A DNA stretch of 64,000 nucleotides, from assembly GCF_007859075.1 (NCBI RefSeq), contig NZ_VOAK01000021.1, positions 124,001 through 188,000 of the forward strand, given 5' to 3'. The number at the start of each line of letters is the position of its first letter. The first letter of the stretch is position 1. Below are positions 15,953-24,595 of the stretch, one piece after another. Source of the stretch: Gemmobacter aquaticus (GTDB lineage: Bacteria; Pseudomonadota; Alphaproteobacteria; Rhodobacterales; Rhodobacteraceae). Under the pieces are notes generated by a model that saw nothing but the letters and a program-made list of their open reading frames with translations, was not told where the DNA came from and ran no database searches. A program made the translations under genes and the position numbers.

Positions 15953-17568
15953 ATCGTGAAGCACTGCGAGCCGCGCGCCTGCAGGCGCAGACAGGCCAGC
16001 TCTGCCTGTTTCTGGCTCAGCCCCATGAAGTTTGCATCATACCCCGACGACCGCTGAACGATCTTGCGCAGCGATTCGTCAAGCGTTGCGCTTTCTTCAA
16101 GCATGGTTTGCATCAGCGCACGCTCTGCCGTCATCCGGCTTGCAAAACGGCCAATGTTGATGCCCCAGTGACGCCCCCCCGAGGTGGAGATCCGGGTGAC
16201 AACTTCCGGCTCGGTCGGGACCGGCTCAACCGACGCGATCTGCTCGCCCGACGAGGTATGGATCACTGTCGGCACATGCGCGGGCTCGGGTGCGGGTGGT
16301 GCGGGGGTCGCCGCGATCGAGGCCAGCGAGACCACGCTTCCCGCATCGGGTTGCGGAGCCGCGGCGAAGGCAACCGAGTCTGCACCGCCGCCCGTCGCTT
16401 CGGCCAGCGCGCCGGCAATGTCGCCCTGCATGGCGTTCACGGCAACCTCTGCGGCAATCATCTCGGCCAGAGGGTCGCTTGCGGCATCAAGTGAAGCCGG
16501 GGCGGGCGCGGCTGCCACCGGAGCAATCTCTTGCGCGGCCGTTGCAACCATCAACGCAGGTGCTGCAGAAACAGCCGGGCGCGGGCGCGGCCGGAGTGAA
16601 CTGCGCACCGCACCGCTGACGCGCACAACCTTGGCGCCTGCCGTCGGATCGTTCTCGGCCATCAGCGCCGGGTCGCCATCGGCGGCCGGGTCGATCGCAG
16701 GGGCAATCGGAGCAGGCGGGATCACGGCCTTGCCCGGTTTGACCTTGGCAAAGCCCAAATCCAGAAGCTCGGCCACCTTGGCATTGCGCTGCGCGGTCGA
16801 GGTGCCGCCAAAGACGGTCGCGATGATCCGCACGCCGTTGCGCTCGGCCGAGGCCGTCAGGTTGAAACCCGCCGCGTTGGTGAAGCCCGTCTTGATCCCG
16901 TCGGCGCCCCGATAGGCATCGAGGAACTTGCGGTTGGTCGAGACCACATCCGTCACGCCGGCATCCGTCTCGCGGCGCGAGAAAATGTTGTAGTATTCAG
17001 GGAAGTCGTAGAACAGCCGGCGGCCCAGGATCGACATGTCATGCGCCGTCGACAGGTGCCCTTTCGAGGTCAGCCCGTTGCAGTTCACGAAGGTCGAGTT
17101 GTTCATCCCGATCTGCTTGGCCGTGCGGTTCATCCGCTTGGCAAAGCCCGCCTCGGACCCACCAATGGCCTCACAGATCGCTGTCGCGGCGTCGTTGGCC
17201 GATTTGATGGCAGCAGCGCGGATCAGGTGGCGCAACGCGATCTTCTGCCCCGGCCGCAGGCCCAGACGAGAGGGCGCCTGACCGGCCGCGTATTTTGTGA
17301 CCGTGACCATCGAATCAAGGCTGATCTCGCCGCTATTGACCGCCTGGAAGGCGATATAGAGCGTCATCATCTTCGTCAGCGATGCCGGATGCAGCCGCGT
17401 GTCGGCGTTGTTGGCGTAGATCGTCTCGCCAGTCCGTGCATCCATGACATAGGCGGCATATGGCGCAGCGGAAGCCGGGGTCGGCTTGGTGGCCGAACAG
17501 GCTGCCGCCGCCAGAAATGCGGCCATCAACGTAATATTACGGACGAATTGCCCAAGTCGCGAAACCAC
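15943..17568 (-). CDS. D-alanyl-D-alanine carboxypeptidase (PBP5/6 type) with C-terminal SPOR domain
   Basis: About 541 residues. The GTG at 17568 follows AGGGG at 7-base spacing. An N-terminal export signal ends near LAAAAC (Cys24, possible lipidation) or ASA (34). The S11 peptidase domain spans about 36-290 with all active-site motifs: SLTK (Ser63, Lys66), SAN (123-125) and KTG (226-228). It trims the terminal D-Ala of peptidoglycan pentapeptides. An Ala/Pro-rich linker (about 300-450) leads to a C-terminal SPOR-like domain containing WGINIGRFASRMTAERAL, which would bind septal denuded glycan. A role in division-site wall maturation is inferred. Confidence 0.92.
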   Translation of the reverse strand: MVSRLGQFVRNITLMAAFLAAAACSATKPTPASAAPYAAYVMDARTGETIYANNADTRLHPASLTKMMTLYIAFQAVNSGEISLDSMVTVTKYAAGQAPSRLGLRPGQKIALRHLIRAAAIKSANDAATAICEAIGGSEAGFAKRMNRTAKQIGMNNSTFVNCNGLTSKGHLSTAHDMSILGRRLFYDFPEYYNIFSRRETDAGVTDVVSTNRKFLDAYRGADGIKTGFTNAAGFNLTASAERNGVRIIATVFGGTSTAQRNAKVAELLDLGFAKVKPGKAVIPPAPIAPAIDPAADGDPALMAENDPTAGAKVVRVSGAVRSSLRPRPRPAVSAAPALMVATAAQEIAPVAAAPAPASLDAASDPLAEMIAAEVAVNAMQGDIAGALAEATGGGADSVAFAAAPQPDAGSVVSLASIAATPAPPAPEPAHVPTVIHTSSGEQIASVEPVPTEPEVVTRISTSGGRHWGINIGRFASRMTAERALMQTMLEESATLDESLRKIVQRSSGYDANFMGLSQKQAELACLRLQARGSQCFTIGP

Positions 17569-17739
17569 GTCGCTGCCCCTTGCCTTCGTTTCTGCCTCAG
17601 CGCCCCTGTTTCCGGGGCTTTGGATCGAGCCTAGCACAGCATCGCGCCGGGCGAAAACCCCGTAAATTCCGTGGGGTTAGCCTGTGACATTCATGCACTC
17701 TCGCATATCTTGTGGTTCATTTTATGCCGCAACACCATA

Positions 17740-18444
17740 TCAAGCAGTGAAACCGCGCAGCAAGGCCGCAAATCCGGAAAGATCGGGCAACTCGGCAAAT
17801 CTTGGGTGGCCGTGCGGCGGATCTGCGCGCTCCAGTGCCCATGTCAGCTGATGGGGAACATGGACACCCCAGCCACCGGCCTCGATCACCGGAAGCACGT
17901 CGGATTTCAAGGAATTGCCCAGCATCATCGCCTGCCCTGACTGAACCCCGTGGCGCGAGAAGATGCGCGCATAGACCTCGGGGCGCTTGTCAGAAACGAT
18001 CTCGACCGCGGTAAACAGATCTCCAAGACCCGATTGCGCCAGCTTGCGCTCCTGATCCAGCAGATCGCCCTTGGTGATCAGGACGACCTGCGCGCCATGC
18101 TGGGCGGCAGCCACCACCGCCTCGCGGGCATGGGGCAAAAGCTCGATCGGATGTTCAAGCATCTCGCGCCCCGCCGCCATCAACTCGGCGATCACCGATG
18201 TCGCAACGCGGCCATCGGTCACCTCGATCGCGGTTTCGATCATCGAAAGGACAAATCCCTTCACGCCGAATCCATAGTGGCCGATATTGCGTCGCTCGGC
18301 TGCCAGAAGGCGCTCGTGCAGGTGCTCGGGTGCGACATGATCGGCCAGAAGGCGCTCGAACCTGTCTTGCGTCAGGCGGAAGAAGGCCTCGTTCTGCCAG
18401 AGCGTGTCGTCGGCGTCGAATCCGATGAAGTTGATCTCGTTCAT
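17740..18444 (-). CDS. HAD family hydrolase
   Basis: About 234 residues. Motif I is [14 protein letters not shown] (residues 5-18), motif II is VVLITKGD, motif III is the Lys in [13 protein letters not shown], and motif IV is [14 protein letters not shown], where the acidic residues are partly replaced by Asn/Ser. A four-helix cap lies between motif I and II. It is probably a phosphatase of the phosphoglycolate/YjjG-like class acting on a small phosphometabolite. The ATG at 18444 is preferred to the longer frame because the family begins just before motif I. It is divergent from clpS with about 115 bases between. Confidence 0.87.
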   Translation of the reverse strand: MNEINFIGFDADDTLWQNEAFFRLTQDRFERLLADHVAPEHLHERLLAAERRNIGHYGFGVKGFVLSMIETAIEVTDGRVATSVIAELMAAGREMLEHPIELLPHAREAVVAAAQHGAQVVLITKGDLLDQERKLAQSGLGDLFTAVEIVSDKRPEVYARIFSRHGVQSGQAMMLGNSLKSDVLPVIEAGGWGVHVPHQLTWALERADPPHGHPRFAELPDLSGFAALLRGFTA

Positions 18445-18559
18445 GGCGCGAACCTGCCCAATGCAAGGAATGAACGCCAGCCCTTTTGATTCCACCTCGT
18501 TGCGCGCTATACTTCGCGCTCTGATCCGCCCCGCGATTCCGCCCAGCCCGGAGAGTGCC

Positions 18560-18901
18560 GTGCCCCTTCATCCAGTCATGATGTCCGAACAAGTTCCGGG
18601 GAATGGTCCCGAGACGTCGATCATGACGAAGGCAAAGCCGCGCACGCAGCGACCGCCGCTGTACAAGGTGCTGCTGCTGAACGACGACTACACCCCCATG
18701 GAATTCGTGGTCCATATCCTTGAGCGGTTCTTTGGCCTGAACCATGCGCAGGCGTTCGAGATCATGCTGACCGTCCACAAGAAGGGACTGGCGGTGGTCG
18801 GTGTCTTCTCGTTTGAGGTCGCCGAGACCAAGGTGGCGCAGGTGATGGACTTTGCCCGCCGCCACCAGCACCCGCTGCAATGCACCATGGAAAAGGAGTG
18901 A
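18560..18901 (+). CDS. clpS: ATP-dependent Clp protease adaptor ClpS
   Basis: A 113-residue N-recognin that delivers N-degron substrates to ClpAP. The core has [20 protein letters not shown] with the substrate-binding Asn-Asp-Asp, then [20 protein letters not shown] and a Val-rich C-terminal strand, all characteristic. The GTG at 18560 is chosen because GGAGAG precedes it and the length matches alphaproteobacterial ClpS; an ATG ten codons downstream is possible. The N-terminal 35 residues form the usual flexible extension. It heads a plus-strand run with an rsmC-like gene, an SDR and hemF. clpA is not adjacent. Confidence 0.95.
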   Translation: MPLHPVMMSEQVPGNGPETSIMTKAKPRTQRPPLYKVLLLNDDYTPMEFVVHILERFFGLNHAQAFEIMLTVHKKGLAVVGVFSFEVAETKVAQVMDFARRHQHPLQCTMEKE

Positions 18902-18924
18902 CCCGGATCTCCGGGGCTGTCTCC

Positions 18925-19917
18925 ATGCGCTCGACCCGCCTCTCTCTGGCGCTGGATTCCGGCGCAATTGCGCTGCCCGAAACGGGGCAGATTGCGGTTC
19001 TGTCTCCGCAGGCGGGGGATGACCTCTCGGCCCTCCCAAAAGACCGCATCGTTGTGGTCACGGGATTCAAGCCCGACCATGACCATTTCAACGCGCGCGG
19101 CTTTGTCTGTGCGACGGCGATGCCAGCGGATTGCGTGGCGGCACTGGTCTGCCTGCCCCGCGCCAAGGCCGGTGCACGCGCGCTGCTAGCCGCAGCCTGC
19201 GCCGCCCTGCCGTCTGGCGCCCCGGTCATCGTTGATGGTCAGAAGACCGACGGGGTCGATTCGATGCTGAAAGACCTGCGCGCCCGTGTCGAGGTGGGTG
19301 AGGTGGTCGCAAAGGCGCATGGCCGGATCTTTGCCTTTCCGGCAGGCGCCGCACTTTCCGACTGGGCCGCTGTGCCGCATGCGTTCGACGGATTCCAGAC
19401 CCTGCCTGGCGTCTTCTCGGCCGATGGACCGGACCGCGGGTCCGAGATGCTGGCAGCCGCCCTACCGCGCAAACTACCCTCGCGCGTCGTCGATCTGGGG
19501 GCCGGATGGGGCTATCTCTCGCGCCGGATCCTGCAGTGCGATGGGGTCAAGGAATTGCATCTGGTCGAGGCTGACCTGACCGCACTCGATTGTGCGCGTC
19601 AGAACATCACCGACCCGCGCGCGCATTTTCACTGGGCCGATGCGACCCTCTGGCAGGTGCCGCATCTGGCAGGCGCGGTCGTCTGCAATCCGCCCTTCCA
19701 CACCGGGCGTGAGGCCGATCCTGCGCTTGGCCTTGCCTTCATCCGCGCGGCAAGCCGCATGCTGGCGCCGGACGGAACGCTCTGGCTGGTTGCGAACCGC
19801 CACCTGCCCTACGATCCGCTTCTGCGCACGACCTTCCGCGAGGTCGAAGACATCGGCGGCGACGGCGTCTTCCGCCTTGTGCGCGCCGCCCATCCCAACC
19901 GACGTGCCGGAGGCTGA
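18925..19917 (+). CDS. rsmC: Class I SAM methyltransferase, RsmC-like (16S rRNA G1207)
   Basis: About 330 residues in two parts. The N-terminal degenerate methyltransferase-like domain spans about 1-160. The C-terminal catalytic domain has the SAM-binding glycine motif VVDLGAGWGYLSRRIL near residue 190, acidic loop LHLVEADLTALD, and NPPFHTG near 255. NPPF is the target-amine motif of m2G methyltransferases such as RsmC/RsmD. The first supported ATG is 18925, without a strong ribosome site but 24 bases past clpS, suggesting coupling. The related RlmG is the alternative assignment. Confidence 0.8.
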   Translation: MRSTRLSLALDSGAIALPETGQIAVLSPQAGDDLSALPKDRIVVVTGFKPDHDHFNARGFVCATAMPADCVAALVCLPRAKAGARALLAAACAALPSGAPVIVDGQKTDGVDSMLKDLRARVEVGEVVAKAHGRIFAFPAGAALSDWAAVPHAFDGFQTLPGVFSADGPDRGSEMLAAALPRKLPSRVVDLGAGWGYLSRRILQCDGVKELHLVEADLTALDCARQNITDPRAHFHWADATLWQVPHLAGAVVCNPPFHTGREADPALGLAFIRAASRMLAPDGTLWLVANRHLPYDPLLRTTFREVEDIGGDGVFRLVRAAHPNRRAGG

Positions 19918-19920
19918 CCC

Positions 19921-20727
19921 ATGTCACTGTCCATTCAAGGGAAAACCGCCATCGTGACTGGCGCGGCGAACGGGCTTGGCCTTGCCATTGCGCGTCACTT
20001 CATCGACCGCGGCGCGAATGTGATGTTTGCCGACATTGACGAGGCGCGGCTGGAGGCTGAGATCGGCGACGAGGCCAAGGGCGAAGGCCCCCTGCGCATG
20101 TTTGCGGGCGATCTGTGCCAGAAGCTGACGATCTCGAACCTGCTTTCGGCGACGATGGACGCCTTTGGGCGCATCGATATTCTGGTCAATGCCGCCCGGC
20201 AGATCGCACTGTCCGATCCACTTAGCCCCGATAGCGACAATGTCGAGGCGCTTTTCAAACAGAACGTGATGACCGGGCTGCGTTTGAGCCAGCAGGTGGC
20301 CCGCCGGATGATCGCACATGCCGAAGGCGATGCGTCAGAGGCTCCGGGCGGGGTGATTGTCAACGTGACCTCGACCACGGCGCGGCAGTCCACACCCGAT
20401 CTGCTGGGCTTTTCGCTTGCATCGGCGGGTGTTGAGCAGATGACCCGCGGACTGGCCCTGTCACTGGCACCCAAGGGCATCCGGGTAAATGCGGTGGCGG
20501 TAGGCTCTGTCCTGACCTCGACCTTGCAGGCGCAATTGAAGCAGCAGCCCGAACTGCGCAGCCAGATCCTTGCCGGAACCCCCCTTGGTCGCATCGCCCC
20601 CGCCGCCGAGGTGGCGGAAACGGTGCAATACCTCGCCTCGGATGCTTCTGCCTTCATGACCGGTCAGGTGCTGCGACTTGATGGCGGTCGCGGGCTTCTT
20701 GACGCCGTGGCGAGTGCCGCGCATTGA
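19921..20727 (+). CDS. SDR-fold protein lacking the catalytic Tyr and Lys
   Basis: A 268-residue Rossmann-fold protein of the short-chain dehydrogenase family. The cofactor loop TGAANGLG (13-20) and acidic FADID (36-40) suggest NAD(H) binding. Ser151 of the catalytic set is present, as is Asn115. At the YxxxK position the sequence is FSLAS, so the catalytic Tyr is Phe164 and the Lys is Ser168. NNAG is replaced by NAAR (90-93). Normal hydride-transfer catalysis is therefore unlikely. It starts 4 bases after the methyltransferase stop and precedes hemF, so it may be a regulatory or structural partner. Frame and codon use are intact, not a pseudogene. Confidence 0.88.
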   Translation: MSLSIQGKTAIVTGAANGLGLAIARHFIDRGANVMFADIDEARLEAEIGDEAKGEGPLRMFAGDLCQKLTISNLLSATMDAFGRIDILVNAARQIALSDPLSPDSDNVEALFKQNVMTGLRLSQQVARRMIAHAEGDASEAPGGVIVNVTSTTARQSTPDLLGFSLASAGVEQMTRGLALSLAPKGIRVNAVAVGSVLTSTLQAQLKQQPELRSQILAGTPLGRIAPAAEVAETVQYLASDASAFMTGQVLRLDGGRGLLDAVASAAH

Positions 20728-20757
20728 CGCGGCGCAGCCCCCGAAGCGGAGTTTCCG

Positions 20758-21612
20758 ATGACTGATGAATTCGCCCCCCGCAAAGATCGCGCCGCCGCCT
20801 GGTTCCGCGACTTGCGCGACCAGATCGTCGCGGCGTTTGAGGCGCTGGAGGCGAAGGCCGGCGGCAGCCACCAGTTCGAGGTCACCCCCACCACCCGCGA
20901 AACCGGCGGTGGCGGGGTGATGAGCGTGTTGCGCGGTGGCCGTGTGTTCGAGAAGGTGGGTGTGAACGTCTCGACCGTCTACGGCACGCTGGGCGAGCGG
21001 GCACAAAAGGCGATGGCTGCGCGCGGCGTGCCGGGCATGGGGGATGACCCGCGCTTCTGGGCCAGCGGCATCAGCCTTGTTGCCCATATGCAGAACCCGC
21101 ACACACCGGCCGTGCATATGAACACCCGCATGTTCTGGACCCCGCATGCCTGGTGGTTCGGCGGGGGCGCGGACCTGAACCCGTGCATCGAATATGCCGA
21201 GGATACCGCGCATTTCCACGCGACGCTTCAGCAGGCCTGCGAAGCGCATGACGCGGGATACTATCCCCGTTTCAAGGCCTGGGCGGACGAGTATTTCTTT
21301 GTGCCCCATCGCGGCCGGGCACGTGGCGTGGGCGGCATCTTCTACGATGATCTGAACACCGGGAATTGGGAGGCTGACTTTGCCTTTACGCAAGCGGTCG
21401 GTCAGGCCTTCCTGCCCGCCTTCCTGCCCGTAACCGAGCGTCGCCTTGGCACGCCCGCGACGGGGGCCGACCGCGAGGCACAGCTTCTGCACCGCGGGCT
21501 TTATGCCGAATACAACCTCGTCTACGACCGCGGCACGAAATTCGGGCTGGAAACCGGGCACAATGCCGATGCCGTCCTGATGAGCCTTCCGCCTGTGGCA
21601 AAGTGGTACTGA
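20758..21612 (+). CDS. hemF: Oxygen-dependent coproporphyrinogen III oxidase
   Basis: A 284-residue cytosolic enzyme that converts coproporphyrinogen III to protoporphyrinogen IX with O2. Characteristic segments are GGGVMSVLRGGRVFEKVGVN, PHAWWFGGGADLNPCIEYAE, RGVGGIFYDDLNTGNWE and the C-terminal YAEYNLVYDRGTKFGLETG. These match bacterial HemF over its full length. It works when oxygen is available, complementing hemN at 57051 that works without it. It sits 30 bases past the SDR-like gene and upstream of a small hypothetical gene in the same orientation, so it is probably in the clpS-to-hypothetical run. Confidence 0.97.
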   Translation: MTDEFAPRKDRAAAWFRDLRDQIVAAFEALEAKAGGSHQFEVTPTTRETGGGGVMSVLRGGRVFEKVGVNVSTVYGTLGERAQKAMAARGVPGMGDDPRFWASGISLVAHMQNPHTPAVHMNTRMFWTPHAWWFGGGADLNPCIEYAEDTAHFHATLQQACEAHDAGYYPRFKAWADEYFFVPHRGRARGVGGIFYDDLNTGNWEADFAFTQAVGQAFLPAFLPVTERRLGTPATGADREAQLLHRGLYAEYNLVYDRGTKFGLETGHNADAVLMSLPPVAKWY

Positions 21613-21622
21613 GGACACGCGC

Positions 21623-21964
21623 ATGAGCGATCTGGTGGTGAAGGCAGCCTATGCGAGTGTTGCCGAAGAAGACGGTCAGGTCTTCGTGGGCTTTGTTGAT
21701 GCGCGCGACGAAAGCTACGCGCTGTTCCGGCAAGCCAAGGCGGGCGGACCGGTGTGGTTTGAGGTGAACGACGAGGATTTCGGCGCTGAAGACGCTGTGG
21801 AAAGCGCGGCGATCGGCCCCGGCGGGCTTGCGATCACCCTACGCGCCGCCAAAGCCGGTCGCTTTGGCTACGCGCGTCAGGTCGTGATCCGGTTGAAGGC
21901 CTGTGACAATGCGGAAGCCGCGCTTGCGCAGCTTGCCGCCATGGGAATTGCCATCGCGGGCTAG
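21623..21964 (+). CDS. Hypothetical protein, 113 residues
   Basis: A soluble acidic protein with no signal peptide or membrane segment. It starts 10 bases after hemF, so it is likely cotranscribed. The pattern of short beta strands (KAAYASVAEEDGQVFVGFVD, then AITLRAAKAGRFGYARQVVI) with a C-terminal helix suggests a small alpha/beta fold. I recognise no family with confidence. It is convergent with the aminotransferase, 3 bases between stops. Context gives only a loose link to heme biosynthesis. Confidence 0.75.
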   Translation: MSDLVVKAAYASVAEEDGQVFVGFVDARDESYALFRQAKAGGPVWFEVNDEDFGAEDAVESAAIGPGGLAITLRAAKAGRFGYARQVVIRLKACDNAEAALAQLAAMGIAIAG

Positions 21965-21967
21965 ACG

Positions 21968-23170
21968 TCACGCCCGCAAAAGCCGGCCGAGCCGCTTTAT
22001 CCCCTCGTCGATCTGCGCCTCGGACGCGCAAGAGAATGACAGCCGCAGCGTGTTGCGGTTTGATCCGTCGGCATGGAAGGCCCCGCCGGGCACGAAGGCC
22101 ACACGTTCCTCGGCGATCGCACGGGCCAGCAGTTGCGCGCCGTCCATCCCCTCGGGCAAGGTCAGCCAGACGAACATCCCACCCTCGGGGCGGGTATACC
22201 GGACACCCTCGGGCATTTCGCGGTCAAGTGCGGCCAGCATCCGCAGGCGGCGCGCGTTATAGGTGCTGCGCAGCTTGGCGACATGGGCATCGAACAGATC
22301 ACGCGCAACCATATGGGTTGCGATCTGGCTCAGGCTTGAGGAATGCAGATCGGCCGCCTGCTTCATCAGCACCAGCCGCCCGATCACCTCGCGCGCGGCG
22401 CAGACCCAGCCCACGCGCAGACCCGGCGCCAGCGTCTTGGAGAACGATCCGCAATAGACGGTCCGGGTGTTTTCGATGCTGCCATTGCGGCGGATATCCA
22501 GCGCGAGGATCGGGGGTACGTCCTCACCCTCATAGCGCAGCGATTGATAGGCGGCGTCTTCGATCACTGCACAGTTCAGGGCCTCGGCCTGATCGAGCAG
22601 CGCCTCGCGGCCGCGCTGGTCCAGCGTCTCGCCGGTCGGGTTGGCGAAATCGGACGACAGATAGGCAAACTTCACCGCCCCACCCGCAGCCTTGGCCTCT
22701 GCCCTGACCGCCTCCGGTGCTGCGTTCGACAGCGGGTCCAGTCGCACATACCGCGGCTCATAGGCGTTGAAGGCGCCGAGCGCTCCCAGATAGGTCGGCC
22801 AGCCCACCATCGCGGTGTCGCCGGGCGACAGGAACAGCTTGCCCAGATAATCCAGCGCCTGCTGCGAACCTGAGGTGATCAGGATGTTGTCCGCCGCGCA
22901 CGGGATCCCGATGGCCGCCATGCGACCGGCAATCCATTCGCGCAGCGGCAGATACCCTTCGGACACCGAATATTGCAGCGCTTGTGCGGCCTTTGGTCCA
23001 GACATCGCCTCGGCGAAGGCCTGCGAAAAGGCATCAGACGGGAAAAGGGCCGGGTCAGGAATACCACCTGCGAAAGAGATGATGTCGGGCTGGTCCAGAA
23101 GCTTCAAAAGCTCCCGGATCTCCGAGGCTTTCATCCGCGTGGTCCGCGAGGCCAAAACGTCCGTCCATTG
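21968..23170 (-). CDS. PLP-dependent aminotransferase, class I/II (2-aminoadipate/MocR-like)
   Basis: About 400 residues, fold type I. The start ATG at 23170 (MQWTDVLASRTTRMKASEIR) matches the usual N-terminus of stand-alone LysN/valine-pyruvate-like aminotransferases. ISFAGGIPDPALFP near residues 30-43 is the substrate-recognition stretch. The PLP lysine is in YCGSFSKTLAPGLRVGW (about residue 235) and the ring-stacking Asp/Asn region is SSDFANPTGET. It transfers amino groups between an amino acid and 2-oxoglutarate; substrate uncertain (2-aminoadipate, aromatic or branched-chain). It has its own promoter region, upstream of which dctD ends. Confidence 0.92.
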   Translation of the reverse strand, partial: QWTDVLASRTTRMKASEIRELLKLLDQPDIISFAGGIPDPALFPSDAFSQAFAEAMSGPKAAQALQYSVSEGYLPLREWIAGRMAAIGIPCAADNILITSGSQQALDYLGKLFLSPGDTAMVGWPTYLGALGAFNAYEPRYVRLDPLSNAAPEAVRAEAKAAGGAVKFAYLSSDFANPTGETLDQRGREALLDQAEALNCAVIEDAAYQSLRYEGEDVPPILALDIRRNGSIENTRTVYCGSFSKTLAPGLRVGWVCAAREVIGRLVLMKQAADLHSSSLSQIATHMVARDLFDAHVAKLRSTYNARRLRMLAALDREMPEGVRYTRPEGGMFVWLTLPEGMDGAQLLARAIAEERVAFVPGGAFHADGSNRNTLRLSFSCASEAQIDEGIKRLGRLLRA

Positions 23171-23266
23171 CATCCCGAGTCTCCCCCATTGTCGCGGGCC
23201 CATTGTCGCGGGGCGGAGCCTGCTTCGCACGCAAGAGAAAGTCAATAAGGCTGACCTAACCTTTGG

Positions 23267-24595
23267 TCATCGTCGATAGTCCTTTGCACGGATTCCGTGC
23301 CGGATCAGCTTGTCATAAAAGGTCTTTCGCGGCACATGGAGGCGCGCCATCGCCGCGGTGACATTGCCGCGCGCGATCCGCAAGGCATCGCGGATGACCT
23401 CGGCCTCATAGGCGGCAGTCATGTCGGCGAGGCTTTGCTGCACCCCCTCCTCGCCCGCGTCATCCGCAAGCCCCAGGGCATGGCGCTCGGCGAACTGCTG
23501 CAACTCACGCACGTTTCCGGGCCAATCATGCGCCGCGAGCCGCACCTTCACACCGGGCGTCAGTACAGGGACCGGAACCTTCAGCCGCGCACAGGCCGAC
23601 AGCAGGAAGTGCCGAAACAGCAGCGGCACATCCTCGCGCCGGGCGACAAGCGGCGGCAAGGTCAAGCTGACCGGTGAAAGTCGATAGTAAAGATCGGCGC
23701 GGAAGCGCCCTTCGCTGACACGCACCGCAAGATCCGCCTGCGTGGCACCGATGACCCGCAGATCGAGCGGGCGGGCCTGTTCAGCCCCCGGCACCCAAAG
23801 TTCAGCCGAATCGATCAGCGCAAGGATACGGGCCTGAAGGGCAGGCGACAGGGCCTCAACCTCGTCCAGAAACAGCGTGCCGCGATGGGCTTTCTCCAGG
23901 CGGCCCGGACGCCGGGGCCGGCCAGCCACCGCCTCTGCGCCCAGAAACTCGGCCTCAAAGCGCGCCTCGTCAATGGCGGCACAATTCACATGCAGAAAGG
24001 GCCGCGCCCGCCGGGACGAGGCACGATGCATGACACGGGCCAGCGCCTCTTTTCCCGCGCCCGAAGGGCCGAGGATAAGCGCATCCGCCCCGGCCTCGGC
24101 CACACGCAACGCGGTTTCCCGCAGACGCACCATCGCCGGGCTTTCGCCCAGAAGCTGCGGGCCGCTGTCGCGCGCCGTCTGCATCTGACGCAGCATCCGG
24201 TTCTCGATCACCAGCGCGCGGGCGGCACTTGCGCGGCGCAAGGTGGAAATCAGGTCGTCCACCCCGACGGGTTTCGTCAGAAAGTCCCATGCACCATCCT
24301 TCAGCGCCTGCACCGCCATGGGCACATCGCCATGCCCGGTCAGCAGGATCACGGGCAGGTCCGGGTCCAGCACGCGCAACCGCGCCAGAAGCTCCAACCC
24401 ATCCATGCCGGGCATCCGCACGTCGGTCAGCACCACACCCGGATAGTCGCGTGTCAGCCCGCGCAGCGCATCGGGTGCCGAGGCGAAAGGCTCTGCCGTA
24501 AAGCCCGCGATGCGCAGGGACTGCACCTGCGCGGCCAGAAGATCGGCGTCATCATCGACAAGTCGAACGAGGGGCGCTTGCGGGGCATCGCTCAT
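23267..24595 (-). CDS. dctD: Two-component response regulator DctD-like, AAA+ activator without GAFTGA
   Basis: About 442 residues: receiver domain (1-125) with phospho-acceptor Asp58 in VVLTDVRMPGMDG and Lys108; AAA+ domain (about 147-380) with Walker A GPSGAGKE (176-183) and Walker B TLFLDE (240-245); C-terminal Fis-type helix-turn-helix ending LHVPRKTFYDKLIRHG. The segment that should carry the sigma-54 contact loop GAFTGA reads GAEAVAGRPRRPGRLEKA (about 219-236), so the loop is missing. It overlaps dctB by 4 bases. It should control C4-dicarboxylate uptake, probably dctA, which diverges from dctB; the loss suggests it does not use sigma-54. Confidence 0.9.
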   Translation of the reverse strand: MSDAPQAPLVRLVDDDADLLAAQVQSLRIAGFTAEPFASAPDALRGLTRDYPGVVLTDVRMPGMDGLELLARLRVLDPDLPVILLTGHGDVPMAVQALKDGAWDFLTKPVGVDDLISTLRRASAARALVIENRMLRQMQTARDSGPQLLGESPAMVRLRETALRVAEAGADALILGPSGAGKEALARVMHRASSRRARPFLHVNCAAIDEARFEAEFLGAEAVAGRPRRPGRLEKAHRGTLFLDEVEALSPALQARILALIDSAELWVPGAEQARPLDLRVIGATQADLAVRVSEGRFRADLYYRLSPVSLTLPPLVARREDVPLLFRHFLLSACARLKVPVPVLTPGVKVRLAAHDWPGNVRELQQFAERHALGLADDAGEEGVQQSLADMTAAYEAEVIRDALRIARGNVTAAMARLHVPRKTFYDKLIRHGIRAKDYRR

